Assembly (NCBI GenBank): GCA_005878325.1
Contig: VBMR01000019.1
Coordinates: 1-11,567, forward strand
Reading direction: 5' to 3'
Length of the DNA stretch: 11,567 nucleotides
Source of the DNA: Methanobacteriota archaeon
Lineage (GTDB): Archaea > Thermoplasmatota > Thermoplasmata > RBG-16-68-12
The notes under the pieces were generated by a model. It searched no databases, was not told where the DNA came from, and was given only the letters and a program-made list of their open reading frames with translations. The position numbers were made by a program, and so were the translations under genes. The number at the start of each line of letters is the position of its first letter. Position 1 is the stretch's first letter. Below, one piece after another: positions 1 to 7,371 of the stretch.

Positions 1-1159
1 GCCAATCCGCTTGCAGGATTGTGCCATCGGCCCCTGTGAGCGCCTCCTTCACGCTGCCGAGGATCTTCACCTCGGGTACCACTTTGGAGAATGCCGCAGC
101 GGCGAGGGGGTCATAACCGACGACGAGGGCCCCCTTGGAGAGCAGGGTCCGGGCGATCGGGACGGCCCGCGTCTCCCGGATGTCGTCCGTGTCTCCCTTG
201 AACGCGAGTCCGAGGAGGGCGATTCGCCGACCCCGCAGGTCCCCGAGTTCCTCTTCGAGCATCTCGATCGCGCGCATATACTGGACCTCGTTTTGCGCCA
301 AGACCGCCTCTAGGATTGGAGCCGAGGCCCCGCGCTGCCGCGCGCCCGCGACGATCGCCCGAACGTCCTTCGGGAAACAGGATCCGCCGAAGCCGACGCC
401 GGGGACGAGGAATCGTGGGTTGATGCGCGGGTCGAGGCCCAAGCCTCGGTGCACTTCGTCGTAGGAGACGCCGAAGGCCTGACACAGATTCGCGAGCTCA
501 TCGGCGAAGGCGACCTTCACGGCGAGGAACGAGTTCGTCGCGTACTTGACGGCCTCCGCGGTCTTCAGGTCCGTCAGCAGGGCGGGACCCTTGGCGGAAC
601 GGTACAGGGCTTTCACGCTCCGGGCGGTCGCGGCATCGTCCGCCCCGACGACGATCCGATCGGGCCGCAACGCGTCCTCGAGGGCGTGACCTTCTCGAAG
701 GAATTCGGGATTCATCGCGAGACGGAAGGGGAGGCGCGCGCCTTCCAGGATTGGGCGCACGACACGATCGGTCGTCCCCGGCAGCACGGTGCTCTTCACG
801 ACGACGATGCGTCGTTTCCCGTCCTGCCACGCGGAGGCGAGGGACTTCGCAGCCTCCCTCAGAAACGCGTCCTCCATCGTCCCGTCCGGGCGGGGCGGCG
901 TCCCGACCGCGAGGAAGACGAATCCGGAGGGCCCGAGCGCCTCGTCAATCGTCTCCACGACGGTGAGGTGCTTTTGGCGGAGAGCCGTTTTCAGCGCTCG
1001 CTCCACCCCTTTTTCGTAGAAGGGCGGCTTCCCGCGGGCGACCTGCTCCCGACGATCGGCGTCGATCTCCACCCCGAGGACCCGATGTCCCTGCGCCGCG
1101 AACGCAACCCCGGTCGTGAGGCCCACCGGGCCGAGGCCGACGATCGTCAGGGTCGCCAC
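1..1159 (-). CDS. UDP-glucose/GDP-mannose dehydrogenase family protein, UDP-glucose 6-dehydrogenase type (3' end cut by window)
   Basis: Cytoplasmic NAD-dependent enzyme that oxidises a nucleotide-sugar C6 alcohol to the acid, most likely UDP-glucose to UDP-glucuronate. I read 386 residues from a GTG at 1159; family members are about 430-440 residues, so some 50 C-terminal residues lie outside. Visible motifs: Rossmann GLGPVG (residues 8-13), NPEFLREG (150-157), the substrate helix around K205, the catalytic cysteine C261 in FGGSCFPKD (257-265), and AFKGDTDDIRET (319-330) of the C-terminal UDP-binding domain. FGGSCFPKD and NPEFLREG are typical of UDP-glucose dehydrogenase rather than WecC. 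GTG is chosen because the overlapping ATG at 1161 hits a stop after four codons and no in-frame start is seen between it and the upstream gene. It lies 39 nt after the GT4 gene, with a TATA-like box in the gap, so it may have its own promoter. Family certain; exact substrate not. Confidence 0.9.
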   Translation of the reverse strand, partial: MATLTIVGLGPVGLTTGVAFAAQGHRVLGVEIDADRREQVARGKPPFYEKGVERALKTALRQKHLTVVETIDEALGPSGFVFLAVGTPPRPDGTMEDAFLREAAKSLASAWQDGKRRIVVVKSTVLPGTTDRVVRPILEGARLPFRLAMNPEFLREGHALEDALRPDRIVVGADDAATARSVKALYRSAKGPALLTDLKTAEAVKYATNSFLAVKVAFADELANLCQAFGVSYDEVHRGLGLDPRINPRFLVPGVGFGGSCFPKDVRAIVAGARQRGASAPILEAVLAQNEVQYMRAIEMLEEELGDLRGRRIALLGLAFKGDTDDIRETRAVPIARTLLSKGALVVGYDPLAAAAFSKVVPEVKILGSVKEALTGADGTILQADW

Positions 1160-1183
1160 ATTGCGTTGTAGCCAAGGGGGTCC

Positions 1184-1190
1184 GATAAAG
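1184..1190 (-). promoter_or_regulatory. Candidate archaeal TATA box (box A) for the UDP-sugar dehydrogenase gene
   Basis: The minus strand reads CTTTATC here, inside the 39-nt gap after the GT4 stop. Its centre is about 28 nt upstream of the GTG start, the distance expected between an archaeal box A and a transcription start. The transcript would therefore start at or very near the GTG and be leaderless. No Shine-Dalgarno-like motif is seen before this GTG, which agrees. A single short match, so only moderate support. Confidence 0.4.
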
Positions 1191-1198
1191 ATTGCGCA

Positions 1199-2347
1199 TC
1201 ACTCGTGCGGTTTCCTTTTGTCACGAAGTGCCTCGCTCCTCAGCAGCTCTCCGTACAGTCCGACCAGCCGGGGCTCCATTGCCTTCCAATTGTATCGGGA
1301 TTCGAACGCGGCGCGGCCCCGTGCCCCCATCGCGGCGCACGTTTCGGGAGAGAGCATGAGGGATTCGAGGGCTCGCTTGAGGGCCTCCCGGTCGCCAAAG
1401 GGCACGACCATCCCGCAGCCGACCTCCCGCACGATGTCCGCGGCGATCGTCCCGTCGGAAACGATCACGGGCTTAGCGAGCATCATCGCCTCGAAGATCT
1501 TGTTCGGGGCCGCGAATCGGTTGTTCGGGACCCGGGGGTCGTACAGGGCGGCCACGGCACTGCCGGTCGCCGTGCGCTCAAGGACCTCTTCGTACGGGAT
1601 TGTTCCCAGATACGAGGCCGCGGGCGAGGACTCGATGTCGGTCAGGAGTTCCGCCTCGTCAGGCCCATGGCCCGCGACGAGGAGGACCGCGCCGGTCGCC
1701 TCGCAGGCGGCGACCAGGTCGACGAGTCCTCGGTCCTTCGCAATCATGCCGCCGTAGAATACGACGAACCGGTCGGGGTCGGTCGGCCGAGAACTCATAC
1801 CGCGATCGTCTGGCACGTTCTCGATTTCGATGAGCCTCCTGGGACGGGCGCTCCCGAATTGGACGCTCCGCCGGAGGTCCGGGGTGATGACGGCGTCGGC
1901 CATCGCGACCATACGCCGTTCCGCGTTCGCGAGCAAGGCGCGGAGCCGTGGTGAGATGGGGGCGGTCACCATCTCGGCGTAGAAGTCGAAGATGTCGTAG
2001 ACGACTCGGGCGCCTGCGATCCGGCCCGCGGGGTAGGCCGCGATCATCGTGTCGAAGTCGACCGCATGGACCGCATGGGGGCGGAGGGCGAGAATTCGGA
2101 AGAAGAGGAAGGACCACCATCGCGGGAGGAGGAAGGCGAGTTCGGGTCGCCCCTCCGGTGCCCGGTGTCGGAGGCGGTGGAACCGGAGTCCCTCGCGCGT
2201 CTCTTCCGCCGGATGGGCCAGCTCTCGATCCCAGAGGATCACATGGACCTCATGGCCCGCCCGCGCAAGGGTCCCGGCCTCCTTCCGGATGCGGGGCTCC
2301 AAACCGGCCGGGCTTTTCGACCGGACGAAGACGATGCGCACGGCCAC
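1199..2347 (-). CDS. Glycosyltransferase family 4 (GT-B fold)
   Basis: A 382-residue retaining glycosyltransferase of GT-B fold, expected to act on the cytoplasmic face of the membrane and move a sugar from a nucleotide donor to a growing surface glycan. The N-terminal acceptor domain begins with a Rossmann strand (VRIVFVRS) and carries a region with HAVDFDTMIAAYPAG (94-108). The C-terminal donor domain starts near residue 195 (VVFYGGMIAKDRG) and contains the hallmark PNKIFEAMMLAKPVIVS (281-297), whose E286 matches the conserved glutamate of the EX7E motif. The length is normal for GT4. The start is a GTG that directly abuts the wecB stop (TGA-GTG, no spacer), indicating translational coupling. 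Donor and acceptor cannot be read from sequence; with wecB next door, a HexNAc-type sugar is plausible. Confidence 0.88.
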   Translation of the reverse strand: MAVRIVFVRSKSPAGLEPRIRKEAGTLARAGHEVHVILWDRELAHPAEETREGLRFHRLRHRAPEGRPELAFLLPRWWSFLFFRILALRPHAVHAVDFDTMIAAYPAGRIAGARVVYDIFDFYAEMVTAPISPRLRALLANAERRMVAMADAVITPDLRRSVQFGSARPRRLIEIENVPDDRGMSSRPTDPDRFVVFYGGMIAKDRGLVDLVAACEATGAVLLVAGHGPDEAELLTDIESSPAASYLGTIPYEEVLERTATGSAVAALYDPRVPNNRFAAPNKIFEAMMLAKPVIVSDGTIAADIVREVGCGMVVPFGDREALKRALESLMLSPETCAAMGARGRAAFESRYNWKAMEPRLVGLYGELLRSEALRDKRKPHE

Positions 2348-3436
2348 TCATCCCAAGGATGCGGCCACAATCTCGGCGATCTGAGGAGCGGTTGTGCCGT
2401 CCCCGTACGGATTCGGCCAATCGTGCTTCCCGTCGAGCTGACGTCGGACCGCGGCCCGCACACGTTTCGGATCCGTCCCCGTGAGGACATTCGACCCGAT
2501 CGCCAGGGTCTCCGGGCGTTCCGTGTTCTCCCGGAGGGTGACGCACGGCACACGGAAGAAGCAGCTCTCCTCTTGGAGCCCCCCCGAGTCCGTCAGGACA
2601 AGGGCCGCTTCCTTCTCCAAGACGAGCATGTCGAGGTAGCCCATGGGCTCGATCCGACGGAGCGTCGAGATCCCCTTCGCTCGCGACTCCAGGCCGAACT
2701 CGTGGAGCCGCTTCGCCGTGCGCGGATGGATCGGAAAGACGATGGGTCGGCCCGCTTCGTCCGCGGCCGCTTCGAAGGCGTCCAGGGCCCGCGCTAGGCT
2801 CTCCTTTGAATCGACGTTCTCTGCGCGATGGAAGGTGAGGAGGAGGTAGCCCCGAGGCGTCACCCCGAGCCGCGAGAGGACGTCGGACTTCGCCTCCGCG
2901 TTCGGGAGGTTCTGGATCAGGGCGTCGATCACGCTGTTCCCGACCACATGCACGCCTCGCGTGACGTTCTCTTGGCCGAGGTTGTCCGCCGACGTTGGGG
3001 TCGGCGCGAACAGGAGGTCCGCGAGTTGGTCCGCGATGATCCGGTTGATCTCCTCGGGCATCGTCTTATCGAAGGAGCGGATGCCCGCTTCGACGTGGGC
3101 CAGCGCGCGCCCCTGCTTCTTCGCGAGGAGGGCGCCCGCGACCGTCGTGTTCGTGTCCCCGTGGACGATCACGAGGTCCGCCGTCTCGGTGACCCCGGCG
3201 ACCTGCCGCATCGTCGTCGCCACCTGCAGATGGGGCGGCTGCTCCTTCAACTCGAACTGGTGATCCGGCTCCCGCAGGTCCATGTCCCGGAAGAAGATCC
3301 GGTCCATCACGAGGTCGTAGTGTTGCCCCGAATGGACGAGGACGTGCTCGTGATCGAGGCCGTCCAAGGCCTTCACGACGGGGGCCATCTTGATGATTTC
3401 CGGCCGGGTCCCGATGATCGTCACGATGCGGCCCAT
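2348..3436 (-). CDS. wecB: UDP-N-acetylglucosamine 2-epimerase (non-hydrolysing)
   Basis: Cytoplasmic enzyme interconverting UDP-GlcNAc and UDP-ManNAc, the entry to ManNAc-derived surface sugars. The 362 residues match the usual length. Motifs appear in order: GTRPEIIK (9-16), the HSGQHYD segment (35-41), GDTNTT (93-98), HVEAGIRS (114-121), PEEINR (127-132), FHRAEN (202-207), HPRT (237-240), DSGGLQEE (283-290) and RENTERPE (302-309). The aspartate, glutamates and histidine known to be catalytic in bacterial WecB have clear equivalents (D94, E116, E128/E129, H203). It is the first gene of the wecB-GT4-dehydrogenase group. The ATG at 3436 lies only 20 nt from the opposing GT2 start at 3457, with no TATA-like box in that gap or in the next 40 nt. 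Identification is very secure; how it is transcribed is unclear. Confidence 0.96.
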   Translation of the reverse strand: MGRIVTIIGTRPEIIKMAPVVKALDGLDHEHVLVHSGQHYDLVMDRIFFRDMDLREPDHQFELKEQPPHLQVATTMRQVAGVTETADLVIVHGDTNTTVAGALLAKKQGRALAHVEAGIRSFDKTMPEEINRIIADQLADLLFAPTPTSADNLGQENVTRGVHVVGNSVIDALIQNLPNAEAKSDVLSRLGVTPRGYLLLTFHRAENVDSKESLARALDAFEAAADEAGRPIVFPIHPRTAKRLHEFGLESRAKGISTLRRIEPMGYLDMLVLEKEAALVLTDSGGLQEESCFFRVPCVTLRENTERPETLAIGSNVLTGTDPKRVRAAVRRQLDGKHDWPNPYGDGTTAPQIAEIVAASLG

Positions 3437-3456
3437 GCCTGCTCGACAGCCTCGTC

Positions 3457-4167
3457 GTGCAGGAAGGGCCGCTCGAGGTGATCGTCGTCGATTCGGGCAG
3501 CGAGGACACGACGCGCGACATCGTCCGCGGGTACGAGCGGCGCTACGACTTCATCCATCTGTACATCTCCGGCGGCACCCGCGGCGCGGGCCGGAACTTT
3601 GGGATTCGGAAGGCGAAAGGCGAGGCGGTCTCCTTCATCGACGGCGACGCGATCGCGAATCCGTTCTGGCTGAAGTCGTTGCGGGAGGCCCTGCAGCGGG
3701 GCGACATCGTCGCGGGCCATACGATCCAGATCGGGTACCAGGCCTTCGAGGAACTCGAGCGCGTCGAGCTGATCGTCGAAAGCACGGACGTCACCTACCC
3801 GTCGACGAACCTCGCCTACCCGAAGAGCATCCTCAACGCGATCGGTGGCTTCGACGAGTGGTTCGTGACCGCGGAGGACATCGACCTGAACATCCGCGCC
3901 GTGCGGGCGGGCCACGCGATCGCCTTCCGGGCGGACGCGATCGTGTACCACCGAACCCGCGGCTCCACGTACGACTTCCTCCGCCAGGCCTTCTGGAACG
4001 GGGCGGGGCGCAAGCAGCTCACGCTCAAGCACGGCGCCCTCTGGAGCCGGTACCGGCCCGTCCGGATGTTGCAGCAGCGGACGAGCTTCTGGTCCCTCTT
4101 GCGGCTGAGTTCCGCCCTCCTGGGCTATCTCGGATACAAGCTGTTCGGCAAGCCGCTCCCGTCGTGA
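3457..4167 (+). CDS. Glycosyltransferase family 2, lacking its N-terminal strand (truncated, possibly degraded)
   Basis: Inverting GT-A glycosyltransferase of family 2, 236 residues from a GTG. Visible: VIVVDSGSEDTT (8-19, the second strand of the nucleotide-binding fold), DGDA (62-65, the DxD-type metal site), NLAYPKSILNAIGGFDEWF (118-136) and TAEDIDL (138-144, catalytic-base region). A typical GT2 protein begins with a VSVVIPTYN-like strand and a helix before this. Here the open frame only extends upstream to a stop at 3415-3417, and just the end of that helix (CLLDSLVVQEGPLEV, read from 3436) is recognisable. About 20-25 residues that form part of the UDP-binding fold are absent in all three plus frames. 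No ribosome site or TATA-like box precedes the GTG. The protein may be inactive, or the locus may have been rearranged. A related GT2 gene follows 40 nt downstream. Confidence 0.8.
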   Translation: MQEGPLEVIVVDSGSEDTTRDIVRGYERRYDFIHLYISGGTRGAGRNFGIRKAKGEAVSFIDGDAIANPFWLKSLREALQRGDIVAGHTIQIGYQAFEELERVELIVESTDVTYPSTNLAYPKSILNAIGGFDEWFVTAEDIDLNIRAVRAGHAIAFRADAIVYHRTRGSTYDFLRQAFWNGAGRKQLTLKHGALWSRYRPVRMLQQRTSFWSLLRLSSALLGYLGYKLFGKPLPS

Positions 4168-4207
4168 CCGGAAACGTTTTGCAGGTCCCCTCGATGCCGC
4201 GCGGGAA

Positions 4208-4897
4208 ATGCCCAAGGTCTCGGTCGTCATCCCGACGCGGAACGAGGAAGGGTCGATCGGGAGGGTGATCGACGAGGTGCGGAAGGCCCTCGGGGCTCGG
4301 GTCCTCGAAATCTTGGTCGTGGACACGGATTCGCGGGACGGCACGCGGGACATCGCAAGGGCGAAAGGGGCGCGGGTGGTCGACGAACCGCGGTGGGGCT
4401 ATGGGCGGGCCTACAAGACCGGATTTGCGGAGGCCCGAGGAGAGTACATCGCGGCGCTGGATGCGGACCTCACGTACCCCGCGGACCGCCTGCCGGATTT
4501 CGTGGACGCCCTGGAGTCGGGTCGGGCGGACTTCGTGTCCGGCGATCGGATCTCTGGCCTCCGCCCGGAGGCGATGACGGGGATGCACCAAATCGGGAAT
4601 CAGATGCTCAACGTGGCCTTTCGCTTCCTCTACCGGACGCCGGTCAGGGATTCTCAGTCCGGGATGTGGGCCTTCCGACGCGAGATCCTCGCCCACGTGG
4701 GGCCCCTCCACGAGGGAATGGCCTTTTCCGAGGAGCTCAAGGTCGAGGTGATCGAGCACGGATACCGGTTCCTCGAGATCCCCATCGACTACAAGGTCCG
4801 CGTGGGCGACAAGAAGATCCGCAGTTTGCGGGACGCGGTCAGCAACTTCGTGTGGCTCGGACGGAAGCGATTCGGCTGGTCGTCGCGCTCCCGGTGA
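4208..4897 (+). CDS. Dolichyl-phosphate mannose/glucose synthase-like glycosyltransferase (GT2)
   Basis: A 229-residue GT2 enzyme of the DPM1 type, predicted to transfer mannose, glucose or a related sugar from a nucleotide donor to a polyprenyl or dolichyl phosphate at the cytoplasmic membrane face. Motifs: VSVVIPTRNEE (4-14), VVDTDSRDGT (37-46), the metal-binding DAD (85-87) in AALDADLTYP, and DSQSGMWAFRR (148-158), which is characteristic of this subfamily. No C-terminal membrane helices are seen, so it is the short, soluble DPM1 form rather than the long form with membrane segments. The ATG directly precedes the first Rossmann strand and fits the family start. It lies 40 nt after the truncated GT2 gene on the same strand, probably co-transcribed, and ends one nucleotide before the stop of the opposing PIN gene. 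Archaeal relatives serve N-glycosylation (Agl enzymes); that role is inferred. Confidence 0.88.
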   Translation: MPKVSVVIPTRNEEGSIGRVIDEVRKALGARVLEILVVDTDSRDGTRDIARAKGARVVDEPRWGYGRAYKTGFAEARGEYIAALDADLTYPADRLPDFVDALESGRADFVSGDRISGLRPEAMTGMHQIGNQMLNVAFRFLYRTPVRDSQSGMWAFRREILAHVGPLHEGMAFSEELKVEVIEHGYRFLEIPIDYKVRVGDKKIRSLRDAVSNFVWLGRKRFGWSSRSR

Positions 4898-4898
4898 C

Positions 4899-5990
4899 CT
4901 ATTCCGACAGGATCTCCGCGAGCTTCTGCCACTCCCGCACGAAGCGGCGGGCGTCGAAATTGCCGTCCACGTATCGGGCCAGGGCCTTGTGGAACCCGGG
5001 GTCGATGTCCGAGGCAAGGAGTTGCCAGGCCTCCCAGTGCTCCATCGACTTCCAGGTCCAGGCGCCCTCGAGGTCGAGTCGATGGAGACCGTGGTCCTCC
5101 CACGACATCCGCACGGTCCCGAACTCGACCGCGAGCTCGTACAGGACCCGGGCCAAGAGGACCGACTCCTCCTTGGGCATGGTGAGTTCGTCCCCTTTGC
5201 GGAGCCGCCGAGGGTACTGGATTCGGACGGACGTCAGGCCCTCCGCCGCGGCGAGGGACGCGTTCGTCTTGTCCATTGTCAGGAAGAATACGCCCTTCCG
5301 GAAATCGATCCCCCGCAGGAACGCCTTGAATTGGTCCCGGATCATCGAGTCGGCGTTCACGATCGTGAGGCCGTCCGGCGATAGGTGGAGCTGTTCCGGA
5401 TTCGTCGGTCCGACCACGAGGACGCTGAGCCCCTGGTACCCTTCCGTTCGCTTGAGGGTCGTGATCTCCTGGAGGGCGCGGTATCCGCGGCGGCCGGCAT
5501 GGGCCAGCCGGCCTCCCTTCTTCATGTTCGCCGAGTTCTCGAGTTCCTTCATCACCACGCCGGGGATCACGAGGAGGATCCAGTTGATGCTCTCGCGGTA
5601 CGGCCGAACGTGGATCCGCGAGAACTCATCGAGGAGGTGCTCGCCGAGGATCGCGTTGTACAGGATGTTCGTGTCGACGCCGAGGATGAGGTCCTCGTAT
5701 TCCGCCAGGCGTCGGGCGGTCGCCGTGAGCCCGATGGGCTCGACGAACCCCGCGCACACGAGGGCGGAGTTCAGCCAATCCAGGTACTCCGGGGAATCCT
5801 CGAGGACCTTCAGCCGGAACTGCGTGGGCGTCCCGAGGATCTCGACGAGCGGGAACTCCTCCTTCGAACCCCCCGTCCCGATGGAACCAATGCGGATCTT
5901 GTCCACGCTGCCCTTGATCGCGCCGAGCGCGAGTTGCATCGCGGGGAATTCCGCGATCTGACCTTTCTCGAGGAGTTCGCGGAAGCTCAC
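4899..5990 (-). CDS. PIN-domain protein (putative ribonuclease) encoded after ftsY
   Basis: A 363-residue protein with a central PIN-like nuclease domain at about residues 100-260. The expected acidic residues are visible: D106 in LILGVDTNIL, E149 in VIPGVVMKELE, D214 and D219 in NADSMIRDQF, and D240 in FFLTMDKTN, spaced as in PIN domains that bind Mg2+/Mn2+ and cut RNA. It is flanked by an N-terminal region of about 100 residues and a C-terminal region of about 100 residues rich in Trp and charged residues, neither of which I recognise. No signal peptide or membrane segment. The GTG start follows the ftsY stop after 1 nt and has a good GGAGG ribosome site (5997-6001) inside the ftsY end, so translation is likely coupled. 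No small antitoxin gene adjoins it, so it is not an ordinary VapC. A role in RNA processing or ribosome-linked quality control is conceivable but unproven. Confidence 0.8.
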   Translation of the reverse strand: MSFRELLEKGQIAEFPAMQLALGAIKGSVDKIRIGSIGTGGSKEEFPLVEILGTPTQFRLKVLEDSPEYLDWLNSALVCAGFVEPIGLTATARRLAEYEDLILGVDTNILYNAILGEHLLDEFSRIHVRPYRESINWILLVIPGVVMKELENSANMKKGGRLAHAGRRGYRALQEITTLKRTEGYQGLSVLVVGPTNPEQLHLSPDGLTIVNADSMIRDQFKAFLRGIDFRKGVFFLTMDKTNASLAAAEGLTSVRIQYPRRLRKGDELTMPKEESVLLARVLYELAVEFGTVRMSWEDHGLHRLDLEGAWTWKSMEHWEAWQLLASDIDPGFHKALARYVDGNFDARRFVREWQKLAEILSE

Positions 5991-5991
5991 T

Positions 5992-6924
5992 CTACGCCTC
6001 CGAGAGGAGCCGGTCCACCATCCACTTCACGTCGAAGGGCCGGATGTCCTCGTACGTCTGCCCGAGGTTCACGAACACGACCGGCTTGCCGATCGTCTTC
6101 GCCATGGAGAGGGCCGCGCCGCCCTTCGCGTCGGCGTCGATTTTCGTCAGGATGATGCCGTCGATTCCCACGGCCTCGTGGAACTGTTTCGCCTGCTCGA
6201 TCGCGTCGTTCCCGGCGAGGGCGTCGCCGATGTACAGCAGGAGGTTCGGCTTCGCGACCCGTTTGATCTTCTTCATCTGGTCCATCAGATTCTGGTTCGT
6301 CTGCATCCGGCCCGCGGTGTCGATCAGGACGACATCCCGTCCGCGGGCGCGCGCATATTCGACCGCGTCGAACGCCACGGCCGCCGGGTCCGCCCCCGCG
6401 GCGTGCTTGATCAGCTTGAACCCGATCGCCTCCGCATGCTTCTCCAGTTGCTCGATCGCCCCGGCACGGAACGTGTCCGCGGCCGCGACGACGCAGGTGC
6501 GACCGCGCTTCTGGAGGTGATACGCGAGCTTCGCGATCGTCGTCGTCTTGCCGGTGCCATTCACCCCGACGAACATCACGATGAAGGGTCGCGGTCCTTT
6601 CTCAACGAGCGCAAAGAAGTCGACGGGCGCGACGGACAAGGCCTGCGTCATGGCGTCCCGCAATATGGCCTCCACGCCCCTCTCCAAACTCGTGTCCCGC
6701 GCGACCCTCCGGCCGGCCAGCTGGTCCGCAATCCGGTCCACGATTTCTTTCGCGACCGGGAATGCGACGTCGGATTCGATCAGAGCAATCTCCAGATCGT
6801 ACAGGACTTCCTCGAGCTTGTCTTCCTTGATCTTGCGACCGGATTCCCCGATGCCCGCGGATGCGGCCTCCGCATTCGCCTTCTCCTCCCAGCCCGAAAG
6901 CCGTTCCCGGAACTTCTTGAACAT
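5992..6924 (-). CDS. ftsY: Signal recognition particle receptor FtsY (SRP GTPase)
   Basis: SRP receptor that docks SRP-bound ribosomes at the membrane and hydrolyses GTP together with the SRP54 GTPase. The 310 residues hold a short charged N-terminal region, an N domain helical bundle (about 35-100) and the G domain. G motifs: GVNGTGKTTT (120-129), DTFRAGAIEQL (150-160), DTAGR (202-206) and TKIDADAKGG (260-269). The long acidic A domain of bacterial FtsY is missing, as usual in archaea. GVNGTGKTT marks FtsY rather than Ffh/SRP54, and there is no methionine-rich M domain. The ATG immediately follows the pfdA stop (TAG-ATG), with a GGCGGAG-like ribosome site (6929-6935) in the pfdA tail. It sits in the conserved archaeal order rpl18a-pfdA-ftsY. 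Confidence 0.97.
   Translation of the reverse strand: MFKKFRERLSGWEEKANAEAASAGIGESGRKIKEDKLEEVLYDLEIALIESDVAFPVAKEIVDRIADQLAGRRVARDTSLERGVEAILRDAMTQALSVAPVDFFALVEKGPRPFIVMFVGVNGTGKTTTIAKLAYHLQKRGRTCVVAAADTFRAGAIEQLEKHAEAIGFKLIKHAAGADPAAVAFDAVEYARARGRDVVLIDTAGRMQTNQNLMDQMKKIKRVAKPNLLLYIGDALAGNDAIEQAKQFHEAVGIDGIILTKIDADAKGGAALSMAKTIGKPVVFVNLGQTYEDIRPFDVKWMVDRLLSEA
5997..6001 (-). promoter_or_regulatory. Ribosome binding site of the PIN-domain gene
   Basis: The minus strand reads GGAGG, 6 nt before the GTG at 5990 and inside the last codons of ftsY. It supports the GTG start and shows that internal genes of this operon use Shine-Dalgarno initiation. Confidence 0.65.
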
Positions 6925-7371
6925 CTAGCTCCGCCCGGTCGGGGCGCCCCTCGTCTGGATCCGCTCGTACAGGTCCTGGACGGCGGCGCCCTGGGCCTCC
7001 GCGCGCCGCTGCAGCTCCGCGAGGCGTCCGCCGATCGTGTTCGCGGCCTCCGTGATCGACTTGATCCGTCGGTCGAGGCGCTCGATTTGCTTCGGGATGT
7101 CGTCGTACACGATGAGATCGGACCCGATTGAGACGAAGGCCCGGTCGACATCCTTCGATTCCGCGACCAGGAACGAATTCGCGCCGACCGGGACGAGGAC
7201 TTCGGCCCCTCGGCCGGCCTCCCGATACCGGGTGAGGGTCTCCCGAGCTCGCAGGTGCTCCTCCAGGGAGATTCGGATGATCTCCTGCTGCTGCGCCAGG
7301 GCCTCGATCTGCTCCCGGAACTGGTCGAGGACCGCCATCCCGCGGCGCAGGTCCGACTCCGACGGCGTCAT
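6925..7371 (-). CDS. pfdA: Prefoldin subunit alpha (GimC)
   Basis: A 148-residue alpha subunit of the archaeal prefoldin hexamer, a cytoplasmic holdase chaperone that hands unfolded proteins to the thermosome. The fold is visible: an N-terminal coiled-coil helix (about 8-52), a middle beta-hairpin region (EVLVPVGANSFLVAES, 57-72, then DRAFVSIGSDLIVYDD, 76-91) and a C-terminal coiled-coil helix (about 92-140). The open frame runs further upstream to 7614, but that part overlaps rpl18a out of frame. The ATG at 7371 is preferred because it overlaps the rpl18a stop as ATGA, has GGAGG 7 nt upstream (7379-7383), and gives the normal family length. ftsY follows directly without spacing. Confidence 0.92.
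   Translation of the reverse strand: MTPSESDLRRGMAVLDQFREQIEALAQQQEIIRISLEEHLRARETLTRYREAGRGAEVLVPVGANSFLVAESKDVDRAFVSIGSDLIVYDDIPKQIERLDRRIKSITEAANTIGGRLAELQRRAEAQGAAVQDLYERIQTRGAPTGRS

Noticed and set aside
1..1159. Calling the dehydrogenase WecC (UDP-ManNAc dehydrogenase)
   Set aside because: The neighbouring wecB suggested it, but FGGSCFPKD and NPEFLREG fit UDP-glucose dehydrogenases; the substrate is left open.
4393..5961. Plus-strand open frame of 522 codons spanning the end of the DPM1-like gene and the PIN gene
   Set aside because: It is out of frame with the DPM1-like gene and antisense to the PIN gene. Composition is Arg/Ser/Pro-rich with no domain; both real genes explain the region.
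4899..5990. VapC toxin of a toxin-antitoxin pair
   Set aside because: VapC proteins are about 130-150 residues with a small antitoxin gene beside them; this protein is 363 residues and follows ftsY directly.
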